Below, piece by piece: positions 17,295-25,054 of a stretch of 32,378 nt of DNA (the stretch's first letter is position 1; each line of letters starts with the position of its first letter). The translations under genes and the position numbers were made by a program. The notes beneath the pieces are model-generated. The model ran no database searches. It was not told where the DNA came from and saw only the letters and a program-made list of their open reading frames with translations. Source of the stretch: Actinomycetes bacterium (GTDB lineage Bacteria > Actinomycetota > Actinomycetes > Streptosporangiales > Streptosporangiaceae); NCBI GenBank assembly GCA_025964575.1, contig JAOPYO010000462.1:1-32378 (forward strand), written 5' to 3'.

Positions 17295-18299
17295 ATGGAG
17301 ACGATGACACCGAGTTCCTTCGGAACACGTGCGCGTATGCGCTTTCTCCGGGCTCTCGGCCCGCCGATGATATTAGTGCTCGTGGTCTGCGCGATCTGGT
17401 CGATCGCCCGGCTCACCGGGGCCGACCAGATTCCTCTTCTCGCGAGACCACTCATTCCACTCCTCGCGTTCACCCCGTACGCGGCCCTGATCTCGATCGT
17501 GCCGGCCATCTGGGCGGCGGCGCTCCGGCACTGGACCGCCTTCGGCGTCGCGATGGCCGTGGTCAGCGCGTTTTCGCTGGCCGTACTCCCCCGGGCGGTC
17601 GACGACTCGACCCCGGCGGCGAAGGGTCCGCTGGTGCGGGTACTCACCGCCAACCTTCGCCTCGGCAACGCCGACCCGCAGGTACTCGTCAACCTGGTAC
17701 GCCGCTCGCACGCGGATGTGCTGAGCCTGCAGGAGTTCACGTTTCAGGCCGCCGTCCGCCTTGACAAGGCCGGGCTGGGGGCGCTGCTGCCATATAAGGT
17801 CGCCGCGCCGGCAGCGAGCGGCGCATTGGGCTCGGGGATCTACGCGCGCTACCCACTGCGCGCCCTCCCCATGCCAGACGTGGCCGTGGTCGGTCTCGCA
17901 ATGCCTCGCGCGGAGGTGGACCTGCCTGGCGGCGGCCGGGTGGAGGTAATGGCCGTGCATATGGCAAGACCGGTGAACCTGCCCGGAGTGGCCCAGTGGG
18001 CACTCGGACTCGCCGCTGTACCCGTTGCCGAACCGCACACGACCGTGCGAATCGTCGCCGGTGACTTCAACGGCACACTCGACAATGCCCGGGTGCGTCG
18101 CCTGATCGGTGCCGCCTACGTCGACGCTGCGGATGCGGTCGGCACCGGTTTGGTACCGACTTTCCAGAAATGGGGCTGGCCACCGATCACCATCGATCAC
18201 GTGCTGGTCGACGCGCGGTGCGCTGTGCGGCATGTGGCCGTGTACGACCTGCCACGCAGCGACCATCGGGCCGTGTTCGCGGAACTGCGCCTACCCTGA
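17295..18299 (+). CDS. Membrane-anchored endonuclease/exonuclease/phosphatase (EEP) family protein
   Basis: The start ATG 17295 follows GAGGAGAGACGGGGG; 334 residues. Three hydrophobic segments lie in the first ~100 residues (PPMILVLVVCAIWSIARL, LIPLLAFTPYAALISIVPAI, WTAFGVAMAVVSAFSLAVL). A soluble EEP domain follows with RVLTANLRLGNAD, SLQEFT (catalytic Glu), VAGDFNGT (Asp/Asn), TIDHVLVDA and RSDHRAVFAEL (Asp-His). The residues needed for phosphodiester hydrolysis are present. The topology puts the catalytic domain either outside or inside, depending on the odd helix count. Its position in the polysaccharide locus suggests a role in lipid-carrier or polymer phosphate chemistry, but this is inference; a nuclease is equally possible. 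It is divergent from the GT4 gene. Confidence 0.85.
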   Translation: METMTPSSFGTRARMRFLRALGPPMILVLVVCAIWSIARLTGADQIPLLARPLIPLLAFTPYAALISIVPAIWAAALRHWTAFGVAMAVVSAFSLAVLPRAVDDSTPAAKGPLVRVLTANLRLGNADPQVLVNLVRRSHADVLSLQEFTFQAAVRLDKAGLGALLPYKVAAPAASGALGSGIYARYPLRALPMPDVAVVGLAMPRAEVDLPGGGRVEVMAVHMARPVNLPGVAQWALGLAAVPVAEPHTTVRIVAGDFNGTLDNARVRRLIGAAYVDAADAVGTGLVPTFQKWGWPPITIDHVLVDARCAVRHVAVYDLPRSDHRAVFAELRLP

Positions 18300-18337
18300 T
18301 CGCGGCTGCGTGCCTTTTCTACTACCCCAACACCGAC

Positions 18338-18369
18338 GGGGGTGGCGGGGAACGGTCCCCGCCACCCCC
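18338..18369. terminator. Perfect 14-bp hairpin, bidirectional terminator
   Basis: GGGGGTGGCGGGGA (18338-18351) pairs exactly with TCCCCGCCACCCCC (18356-18369) around a 4-nt loop ACGG. It lies between the convergent EEP and beta-helix genes and can serve both. No U-tract is visible, as is common in actinomycetes. Confidence 0.85.
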
Positions 18370-18429
18370 TGTCGAGCGCCTTGCCGAGTCACGAACCCCA
18401 TCGGTCGTGACCGCCATGCTGAGCTGATC

Positions 18430-19500
18430 TCAGCCCGTGCAGCCCGCAATGGCGCCGAGCGGAACGCAGTTTCCGCCGACGTTCGAGTCGATTGTGCTGA
18501 GCTGGAGAGTCACAGCGCCGACCGGTCCCGAGTGGTTGATGCCGCCGCCGCTGACGGCCGCGTTATGGTCGTTTCTGGTGCGGTACAGCAGTGTGGTCCC
18601 GCCCGATCCGTTGTAAAGGCCGCCGCCGTACCTGACAGCGCGGTTGAGGACGAGCCTGCTCCGTAGGACCCGCAATGCGCCCTCGTTGTAGATGCCGGCC
18701 CCGTCGTTGTCGGCGGTGTTGCCGTAGATGTAGCTCGACAACAATCCCAGGCTGTTGCCAGCCTTGTTGAAGATCCCGCCCCCGTCGGATTCGGCCCTGT
18801 TGGTGCCGATGGTGGTACCGATGAGAGACGTATGGCCGATCCCTTCGGTGTAGATGCCGCCACCGCTGGTGTTGGCCGAGTTGGAGTTGACTTTGCTGTA
18901 CCTCAGCGAGAGGTTGCCGTCGTTGTAGATGCCGCCGCCGCCACCGCCGGCGCCGGTTGTGTTGCCCCTGACAGTGCTGTAGGTGAGCGTTAGGCCGCCG
19001 CGGTCGTTGGAGATGCCAGCACCGTTGTCCGCTGTGTTGCTCCTGACTGCGGCAGAGGTCAGCACGACCGTGCCGTGGGCGTTGAGGATGCCACCGCCGG
19101 TGTTGACGCCGGCGTCGCCACCGGCAATGGTGATGCCCCGCAGGTTGAGGACGCCGCCAGAGGCGACCTCGAGGATGCGGAACTTCGCGGCTGCGAAGCG
19201 CTTGATCGTCGTGCCGTACCCCGACAGGGTGATGTTCCCCGTAATGATCGGCAACCCGTCTGGCCCGCGGGTTACCGTTTGAGCAAACGGGGCGTTGAGG
19301 ACGTAGTTGCAGAACGGGGTCAGATCGAGTGTTTGCGCCCCAGGAGCCAGGTTGGCCGTCTGGATCGCCGAGATCAGCGCCGGGACGTTGCAAGGCACCG
19401 ACACCGCTGCATGCGCTGCCGACGGCGCCGCTGCCGCCAGCCCTGCCCCGATCAGTGCGGCTCCCGCCATTCCACCGGCTTTTCTTGAAAACGAGCCCAT
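18430..19500 (-). CDS. Secreted right-handed parallel beta-helix protein (choice-of-anchor Q type)
   Basis: The start ATG 19500 follows GGGGGGAACC; 356 residues. A signal peptide (KAGGMAGAALIGAGLAAAAP) ends near AAHAAVS. From about residue 95 the chain is a series of ~20-25-residue coils carrying G-G-I-x-N motifs: GGGILNAHG, GAGISNDRG, GGGIYNDGN, GGGIYTEG, GGGIFNKAG, GAGIYNEG, GGGLYNGSG and GGGINHSG. This is the repeat of pectate-lyase-like beta-helices and polymorphic outer-membrane-like repeats. It ends with a Cys pair (GGNCVPLGAIAGCTG). No catalytic residues can be named. Exported beta-helices often bind or cut polysaccharides, so a role in modifying or anchoring the locus polymer is a reasonable inference only. 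Confidence 0.85.
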   Translation of the reverse strand: MGSFSRKAGGMAGAALIGAGLAAAAPSAAHAAVSVPCNVPALISAIQTANLAPGAQTLDLTPFCNYVLNAPFAQTVTRGPDGLPIITGNITLSGYGTTIKRFAAAKFRILEVASGGVLNLRGITIAGGDAGVNTGGGILNAHGTVVLTSAAVRSNTADNGAGISNDRGGLTLTYSTVRGNTTGAGGGGGGIYNDGNLSLRYSKVNSNSANTSGGGIYTEGIGHTSLIGTTIGTNRAESDGGGIFNKAGNSLGLLSSYIYGNTADNDGAGIYNEGALRVLRSRLVLNRAVRYGGGLYNGSGGTTLLYRTRNDHNAAVSGGGINHSGPVGAVTLQLSTIDSNVGGNCVPLGAIAGCTG

Positions 19501-19855
19501 AAGGTTCCCCCCGAGCAGATATGGACAATTCACTTGCTGACGTGAAAGTTCCCCAAACGCCGCAGGCGGCCAGATGGGGAAACATGCGAAGGCTAACAAG
19601 ACGTGATCACGATGGAGCCGAAATAAGCTTCCATCGGCGTGTCCACCATGCAGTTGCCGCCAGACCATCGTTCACCGCAGTTTCCGCTGCCTCCCGATTC
19701 AGGGGAATTGTGCACCACACGTTTTTCGTCTCTATTGCGGCGTAGCCTGCCAACCTTGCGCAGGTGAGTGCTTTCGGTTTTCCATGAAGCGGATGTTGTG
19801 CGGAGAGTAGCGGTTCAGTACTCTGCGTGATCATGTTGCTGTAGGGGGGACACCG
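19501..19855. other. Divergent intergenic region
   Basis: This 355-nt gap lies between the divergent beta-helix and GT4 genes and should hold both promoters. It is AT-richer than the flanking genes, particularly 19560-19740. No gene, hairpin or clear operator is supported; open frames here have no codon bias or recognisable product. Confidence 0.5.
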
Positions 19856-21040
19856 GTGAGCGACAAGCGGATCAGAGTGATGCGGGTCATGACACGGATG
19901 AACGTGGGTGGCCCGGCGCTGCAGGCTTCGGAGCTGATGCGGGGCCTCGACACCGAGCGTTTCGACCAGCGGCTCTACTGCGGGTTCGTCGGGCCGGGCG
20001 AGGCCGACTACGTGGATCTGTGCGCGCCGGATGTGGGTGTGCACCGCGTGCCCGCGCTCGGCCGCTCGATGAGATCCGCCGATGACGGCCGTTCCCTGGT
20101 GCGGTTGACCACCGCCATGCGCGAGTTCCGACCGCACATCGTGCACACCCATATGGCCAAGGCCGGCGCGTTGGGCCGGATGGCCGCGGTGCTGGCGCGG
20201 GTCCCGGTACGTGTGCACACCTTCCACGGGCACCTGCTCCACGGCTATTTCTCACGGCCGAAGACGCGGCTGGTCGTGCAGACCGAGCGCACCCTCGCCA
20301 AGCTCACCGATCACCTGGTGGCCGTGGGCGAACAGGTTCGTGACGATCTCGTGGCCGCGGGTATCGGCCGCCCCGGGCAGTACCGCGTCGTGCCACCGGG
20401 GACCAACCTGGGTCCGCTTCCCGAGCGGGAGGTGGCCCGGCGCCGGCTTGGGCTGCCCCTCGAGGGGCCGGTCGTGGCGTACGTGGGGCGGGTGACGGGG
20501 ATCAAGCGCCCGGACCGGTTGGTGGAGGTCGCGCGAACGGTCCACCGCGAGATCCCCGCCGCCCGGTTCGTCGTATGCGGTGACGGTGACCTCCTCGGCG
20601 AGGTCATGGCCACCACGGGCGATCTTGACGGTGCGCTCCATCTGTTGGGATGGCGGGCCGATGTGGCGACCGTCTACGCCGCGGCGGACCTCGTCCTGCT
20701 CACGTCGGACAACGAGGGCATGCCCGTCTCGCTCATCGAGGCCGGTCTCGCCGGGCTCCCGGCGGTCGCCACCCGAGTGGGCGGCGTTCCCGAGGTCGTC
20801 CAGGAGGGAGTGACCGGTCTGCTCGGCACAACCCGGGCGGCGGAACTGGCCGAAGGCGTCGTACGGCTCCTGCGCGACGAGCAATTGCGCCTGCGGATGG
20901 GGCAGTGCGCCCGGGCGTGGACCGCGGAACGGTTCGGGGCCGAGCGTCTGGTTTCCGACATTCACGATCTGTACGCGTCGATCGCCGTAGACAAGGGCTG
21001 GTGGTCGGCTTCCATGCGCCAAGAGGGGAAGAGCCGTTGA
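19856..21040 (+). CDS. GT4-family glycosyltransferase
   Basis: The start GTG 19856 follows AGGGGGG at 8 nt; 394 residues. The N-terminal VMTRMNVGGPALQASELMRG loop, the HTHMAKAGALGRMAA and HTFHGHLLHGYFS acceptor-side segments, and the C-terminal VAYVGRVTGIKRPDRLVEVA, CGDGDLL and SDNEGMPVSLIEAGLAG (E-x7-E) define a GT4 enzyme of the capsule type. It is the first gene of a three-gene plus-strand unit. Its stop overlaps the next start as TTGA. Donor and acceptor are unknown. Confidence 0.9.
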   Translation: MSDKRIRVMRVMTRMNVGGPALQASELMRGLDTERFDQRLYCGFVGPGEADYVDLCAPDVGVHRVPALGRSMRSADDGRSLVRLTTAMREFRPHIVHTHMAKAGALGRMAAVLARVPVRVHTFHGHLLHGYFSRPKTRLVVQTERTLAKLTDHLVAVGEQVRDDLVAAGIGRPGQYRVVPPGTNLGPLPEREVARRRLGLPLEGPVVAYVGRVTGIKRPDRLVEVARTVHREIPAARFVVCGDGDLLGEVMATTGDLDGALHLLGWRADVATVYAAADLVLLTSDNEGMPVSLIEAGLAGLPAVATRVGGVPEVVQEGVTGLLGTTRAAELAEGVVRLLRDEQLRLRMGQCARAWTAERFGAERLVSDIHDLYASIAVDKGWWSASMRQEGKSR

Positions 21041-22020
21041 GAGTCATAGTCACCGGCGGTGCCGGATTCATCGGAGCCAACCTGTGCCGCGAACTCATAT
21101 CGCGTCCGCAGGTCGACCACGTCGTCGCTATCGACGACCTCAGCACCGGATCGGCCGCGAACCTCGATGGGGCGGGGGTGAAGTTGATCGAAGGAAGCAT
21201 CCTGGATCGCACTCTCCTCGAAGAGGTCGTCGATGACGCCGACGCGGTGGTCCATCTCGCGGCGCGCCCATCAGTTCCTCGATCTCTCACGAACCCCGCG
21301 GCAAGCCATGAGGTCAACGCCAGCGGCACCGTGTACGTGCTCGAGGCCTGCCGCCGCCGATCGATCCAGGTCGTCGCCGCATCCTCATCGTCGGTGTACG
21401 GATCTGTGGCGGAACTGCCCAAGCACGAGGATCTGGCCACGCGACCGCTCAGCCCGTACGGCGCCAGCAAGCTGGCCACCGAGGCCTACGTACTCGCCTA
21501 CGGCGCCAGCTTCGGACTGCCCGTGCTGGCTCTGCGCTTCTTCAACGTCTACGGGCCACTCCAGTCGGCCGGTCACGCCTACGCCGCCGTCGTTCCGTCG
21601 TTCATCGACGCGGCGTTGCGGGGGGAGCCGCTGTGTGTCCATGGCGACGGCGGCCAGACCCGCGACTTCACCTACGTGGGCACCGTCACGCGGGTATTGG
21701 CCGACGCCGTCGTCGGCGGTGTCACCTGCCAGACGCCGGTCAACCTCGCGTTCGGCACCCGAATGACGGTCCTGGAGCTGGCCCACCGGTTGGCGGCCGT
21801 CGTGCACGTTCCGATCGAGATCCGCCACGAGCCGCCGCGTGCCGGAGATGTGCGCGACTCCCAGGCCGCCTGCGGGCGCCTGCGGCAGCTGTTCCCCGGC
21901 GTCGCCCCCGTATCGATGGAGGCCGGGCTCGAACAGACGGTGGAGTGGTTCCGCGGCCTCCCGCAGTATGCCGAGGAACGGATGCTCTCCCATGGCAGCA
22001 CCAGCCAGGCAGGCCGGTAA
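21037..22020 (+). CDS. NAD-dependent epimerase (GalE/WbpP-like extended SDR)
   Basis: The start is TTG 21037 in a TTGA overlap with the upstream stop, with GAGGGGA at 8 nt. This gives LRVIVTGGAGFIGANL at the true N-terminus and 327 residues. A longer open frame upstream only reads through the GT4 gene. Landmarks are TGGAGFIG, DDLSTGS, HLAARPSVPRS, ASSSSVYG, YGASK (catalytic Tyr-xxx-Lys), RFFNVYGP and HGDGGQTRDFTYV. This pattern fits UDP-hexose or UDP-N-acetylhexosamine(uronate) 4-epimerases. With the nearby dehydrogenase it could convert a UDP-N-acetylhexosaminuronate to its C4 epimer. Confidence 0.9.
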   Translation: MRVIVTGGAGFIGANLCRELISRPQVDHVVAIDDLSTGSAANLDGAGVKLIEGSILDRTLLEEVVDDADAVVHLAARPSVPRSLTNPAASHEVNASGTVYVLEACRRRSIQVVAASSSSVYGSVAELPKHEDLATRPLSPYGASKLATEAYVLAYGASFGLPVLALRFFNVYGPLQSAGHAYAAVVPSFIDAALRGEPLCVHGDGGQTRDFTYVGTVTRVLADAVVGGVTCQTPVNLAFGTRMTVLELAHRLAAVVHVPIEIRHEPPRAGDVRDSQAACGRLRQLFPGVAPVSMEAGLEQTVEWFRGLPQYAEERMLSHGSTSQAGR

Positions 22021-22025
22021 CTCAC

Positions 22026-23405
22026 GTGGAAATCATTCGCTACCTTCGCCTGCTCCGGAGGAACTGGCTTCTCATCGCGGCATGCGCCGTCCTGGCGGTC
22101 GTCGCAGCGTGGATCGCCACCGTACGGGCCACTCCGCAGTACGCGGCGTCCATCACGATGTTCGTGTCGGTGGCGGACCGGACCATGAACACCTCCTCGG
22201 CCTATCAAGCCAGCCTGCTCTCGCAGGAGCGGGTCAAGTCCTATGCGAGCCTGCTCAGCAGCTACCGACTGACCGACCAGCTCGCGCAGGAGCTGGGCGG
22301 CCTCACGCCAGGGGAACTGAGGGACAGGATCTCGGCCGAGGTCGTGCCGGACACGGTGCTGCTGCGCGCGACGGTGACGGATTCCTCGCCGGCCCGTGCC
22401 AAGGAGATCGCTGACGCGCTGGGGGCACAGTTCATCCGGCTCGTCCACGACCTGGAGAGCCCGTCTACCGGCGGGCCGGCGCTCGTCAAGGTGGCCGTCG
22501 TCGACAGCGCCCGGAAGCCCACAACGCCGGTGAGCCCGGATGTGCCTTTCAACCTGACTCTCGGCCTGCTCGTGGGCCTGGCCCTCGGGATCGGGTGCGG
22601 CCTTCTCCGGGAGTCCCTGGACGTGTCGGTGAAGACCGTCGAGCAGCTCCGGGAGATCACCGGCGGTCCCACGCTGGGGGTGATCTGTCAGGACGACTCC
22701 GCCGCGAAGTCTCCACTGATCGCGCAGGGCCCCGCCCACGGGCCGCGTGCCGAGGCGTTCCGGTTCCTGCGCACGAACCTGCGGTTCGTCGACGTGGACG
22801 ATCCAGTGCGCTCCGTCGTGGTCACCAGCGCCCTGCCGGGTGAGGGCAGGTCACTGACGGCATGCAACCTCGCGATCGCTCTCGCGCAGGCGGGCAAGAA
22901 CGTCATCCTTGTGGACGGTGATCTGCGCAAGCCCCAAGTGGCGCGGCACTTTGGACTCAAGGGGACGGCCGGGCTGACCAGCTTGCTGGTGGGACAGGTC
23001 GCTCTGGAGCACGTGCTGTACCCGTTGGACGGAATGTCCCTGTCGGTGCTGCCCAGCGGTCCGATTCCGCCCAACCCGAGTGAGCTGCTCGGGGCGCACT
23101 CCATGCACCGGATCCTGGAGGAGCTGCATGGCAGAGCCGACCTCGTGGTGATCGATGCGCCATCGCTCCTTCCGGTCGCCGATGCCGCCATCCTGGCCCA
23201 GATCTGCGACGGGGCGGTGCTGGTGACCCACTACGGCCAGACTTCCCGTGAGCAAGTCCGCCGCGCCGCCGAACAGCTCCGCGCCGTCGACGCGCGGCTG
23301 CTCGGCACCGTACTCAACATGGTGCCGGTCAAGGGCGAATCAGGTTACCGATACTCCCACGCGTACGACTCCAGCACCGTGCACCAGCCGGTCAGGGTCG
23401 GCTGA
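22026..23405 (+). CDS. Wzc-like polysaccharide copolymerase / BY-kinase with Arg in the P-loop
   Basis: The start is GTG 22026, 5 nt after the epimerase stop; 459 residues. A Wzz-type N-terminal part has membrane helices at ~13-32 and ~178-198 (FNLTLGLLVGLALGIGCGLL). The cytoplasmic domain is a bacterial tyrosine kinase type: Walker A region SALPGEGRSLTACNLA, Walker A' ILVDGDLRKP (D297, D299), Walker B LVVIDAPS (D377), and a Tyr cluster GYRYSHAYD near the C-terminus. The canonical P-loop lysine (GEGKS/T) is Arg275 (codon AGG 22848-22850), and the second Pro of the usual IDxPP is Ser. The domain may therefore bind ATP poorly while still acting in chain-length control. No partner phosphatase lies in the window. 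A strong hairpin follows. Confidence 0.92.
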   Translation: MEIIRYLRLLRRNWLLIAACAVLAVVAAWIATVRATPQYAASITMFVSVADRTMNTSSAYQASLLSQERVKSYASLLSSYRLTDQLAQELGGLTPGELRDRISAEVVPDTVLLRATVTDSSPARAKEIADALGAQFIRLVHDLESPSTGGPALVKVAVVDSARKPTTPVSPDVPFNLTLGLLVGLALGIGCGLLRESLDVSVKTVEQLREITGGPTLGVICQDDSAAKSPLIAQGPAHGPRAEAFRFLRTNLRFVDVDDPVRSVVVTSALPGEGRSLTACNLAIALAQAGKNVILVDGDLRKPQVARHFGLKGTAGLTSLLVGQVALEHVLYPLDGMSLSVLPSGPIPPNPSELLGAHSMHRILEELHGRADLVVIDAPSLLPVADAAILAQICDGAVLVTHYGQTSREQVRRAAEQLRAVDARLLGTVLNMVPVKGESGYRYSHAYDSSTVHQPVRVG

Positions 23406-23415
23406 TCCTGCCGCC

Positions 23416-23468
23416 GCCCCATCCCCTTCGTGATCAACCCGATGGCGTGATCACGGAGGGGTTGGGGC
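23416..23468. terminator. 21-bp imperfect hairpin, bidirectional terminator
   Basis: The arms 23416-23436 and 23448-23468 pair over 21 positions with one mismatch and one G-T pair, around an 11-nt loop. The hairpin lies between the convergent Wzc-like and UDP-sugar dehydrogenase genes. Confidence 0.8.
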
Positions 23469-23481
23469 GTGGCCGGCTTGA

Positions 23482-24741
23482 TCAAAGGCGCTCGACCGCA
23501 GGGCCGCTGCATCGGTTGCGCGTGTCGAAGATGTAGGAGCTCACCCGCTGGACCAGCTGGAAGTCGAACGCGTCATGGTCGGTGAGGACCACGACCGCGT
23601 CAGCGGCCCGCAGTTCGTCCTCCTCCAGGTGAACGAGTCCGATGCCCGGCGGTAGGCGCAGCGGCTCCACGTGCGGATCGACCGCCCGCAGGTCCGCCCC
23701 GAGGTTTCGTAGCCCCTCCGCGACGGCGAGTGCCGGCGACTCACGAGGGTCGCCGATGTTCTTCTTGTACGAAAGGCCAAGCAGGAGCACGCGACTGCCG
23801 TTGACCGGCTTGCACCGCTCGTTCAGGCCCGCCGTCACCCGACGCACCACATAATCCGGCATGTGATCGTTGATGTCGTTGGCCAGCTCCACGAAACGGA
23901 AGTTGTGGCCCAGGGCCCGCTTCACCTTCCAGGAAAGGTACGACGGGTCGACCGGCAGGCAATGCCCGCCCACTCCCGGGCCCGGGTAGAACGGAAGGTA
24001 GCCGAACGGTTTCGTGGCGGCCACATCGACGGCCTCCCAGATGTCGATGTCGAGCTGTTCGGCGAAGACCGCGAGCTCGTTGATCAACGCGATGTTGACA
24101 TGCCGGAACGTATTCTCGATCAGCTTGGTGATCTCGGCGAGCTTGACCGACGACACCGGCACCGGCCGATCGACGATCTGAGCGTAGAAGTCCCGGACGA
24201 CGGCGAGTGAGGCGTCGCCCAGGCCCGATACGATCTTCGGAGTATTTTCGAGGTGCCAGCGAGGATTGCCGGGATCGATCCGCTCGGGGCTGTAGCCGAG
24301 GTGGAAATCGCCGGGTACGTGCAGGCCGCTGCCCTCCTCCAACAGTGGGAGCACCACTTCCTCCGTCGTCCCCGGATAGGTCGTCGACTCCAGAATGACG
24401 ACGCAGCCCGGCCGCACATACCGCGCGACAGAGCGCGAGGCGTCTTCGACATGGCTCAGATCCGGGACGCCGTCTCGCATGGGAGTCGGCACGGTGATGA
24501 CGCACACATCGAATCCGGCGGCATCGGCGTAGTCGCACGTGGGAAGGTACCGGCCTGTCCCGAGAGCCGCCACCAGCCGCTCCGAGGAAATATCGTCCAC
24601 ATAAGACTCGCCGACGCCGAGTTGCTTCACCCGCCATTCGTCGGTGTCGAGTCCCACGACATGAAACCCGACATCCAACGCCCGGATCGCCAACGGCAAT
24701 CCCACATATCCCTGGCCGATCACCACAAGCCGTCGCGCCAT
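23482..24741 (-). CDS. UDP-N-acetylhexosamine 6-dehydrogenase (WecC/WbpA-type nucleotide sugar dehydrogenase)
   Basis: The start ATG 24741 follows GGGGGGAA; 419 residues. The N-terminal Rossmann motif is VVIGQGYVGLPLA. The central FDVCVITVPTPM and STTYPGTTEE segments follow. GYSPERIDPGN occupies the place where UDP-glucose dehydrogenases have NPEFLxEG; the SPER form marks UDP-ManNAc/UDP-GlcNAc dehydrogenases. The catalytic Cys261 is in GPGVGGHCLPVDPSY. A C-terminal UDP-binding domain has LGLSYKKNIGDPRESPA. The reaction is two NAD-dependent oxidations of C6 to a UDP-N-acetylhexosaminuronic acid. It closes the polysaccharide locus and converges with the Wzc-like gene. Confidence 0.92.
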   Translation of the reverse strand: MARRLVVIGQGYVGLPLAIRALDVGFHVVGLDTDEWRVKQLGVGESYVDDISSERLVAALGTGRYLPTCDYADAAGFDVCVITVPTPMRDGVPDLSHVEDASRSVARYVRPGCVVILESTTYPGTTEEVVLPLLEEGSGLHVPGDFHLGYSPERIDPGNPRWHLENTPKIVSGLGDASLAVVRDFYAQIVDRPVPVSSVKLAEITKLIENTFRHVNIALINELAVFAEQLDIDIWEAVDVAATKPFGYLPFYPGPGVGGHCLPVDPSYLSWKVKRALGHNFRFVELANDINDHMPDYVVRRVTAGLNERCKPVNGSRVLLLGLSYKKNIGDPRESPALAVAEGLRNLGADLRAVDPHVEPLRLPPGIGLVHLEEDELRAADAVVVLTDHDAFDFQLVQRVSSYIFDTRNRCSGPAVERL

Positions 24742-24823
24742 AAATTCCCCCCGTTGGTTTTTTGACTATGAATAGCGCCTTATGGCTGACAGGGGGAGCT
24801 GAATGCCGGTCAGTGTCCTATCA

Positions 24824-24840
24824 AATATTGACAGAATATT
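24824..24840. promoter_or_regulatory. AT-rich inverted repeat AATATT-N5-AATATT, candidate operator
   Basis: Both arms are AATATT separated by GACAG, about 83 nt upstream of the dehydrogenase start. An AT-rich dyad stands out in this GC-rich sequence and could bind a regulator. This is pattern only. Confidence 0.3.
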
Positions 24841-24957
24841 GTTTGCAGCGCCGATTCTCGCCGCGCTGAGGGGTCCGGGCAGGGACACCGCGCTCCCCCG
24901 GGTCGTTCACCTGGTAGAGAGGATTCTTGACCACGGTGGTTCCCCCGCCGCCGGAGC

Positions 24958-25041
24958 GGCTACCGACACCGTCATCTCTCGCTGCTCGCCTACCTGCTCT
25001 TCGACGGCCCGCTGACCCGCGGCAATGTGGCGGAGGTGTCG
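24958..25041 (+). pseudogene. Possible remnant of a ROK-type N-terminal helix-turn-helix
   Basis: One frame reads YRHRHLSLLAYLLFDGPLTR followed by GNVAEVS. This resembles the start of ROK repressors (HN-L-LLR-L---GPLTR-ELA). There is no start codon in frame, and adjacent frames hold the likely upstream part, which would imply frameshifts. The match is short and may be chance. Confidence 0.25.
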
Positions 25042-25054
25042 TCGTGCGCCTGTT

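Larger units (their letters stand above)
24742..25054. other. Intergenic region with AT-rich inverted repeat and faint gene debris
   Basis: This 313-nt gap carries the dehydrogenase promoter side. An AATATT inverted repeat with 5-nt spacer lies at 24824-24840, with TTGACA inside it, in an otherwise GC-rich setting. A degraded helix-turn-helix-like stretch follows (see separate entry). No intact gene is supported. Confidence 0.5.

Noticed and set aside
18560..19300. Repeated DNA in the beta-helix gene as a CRISPR or satellite array
   Set aside because: The similarity follows protein coils (G-G-I-x-N) with divergent codons; there are no constant repeats or spacers.
20650..21036. N-terminal extension of the GalE-like epimerase
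   Set aside because: It only reads through the upstream GT4 gene out of frame; TTG 21037 restores the exact Rossmann start and has a ribosome site.
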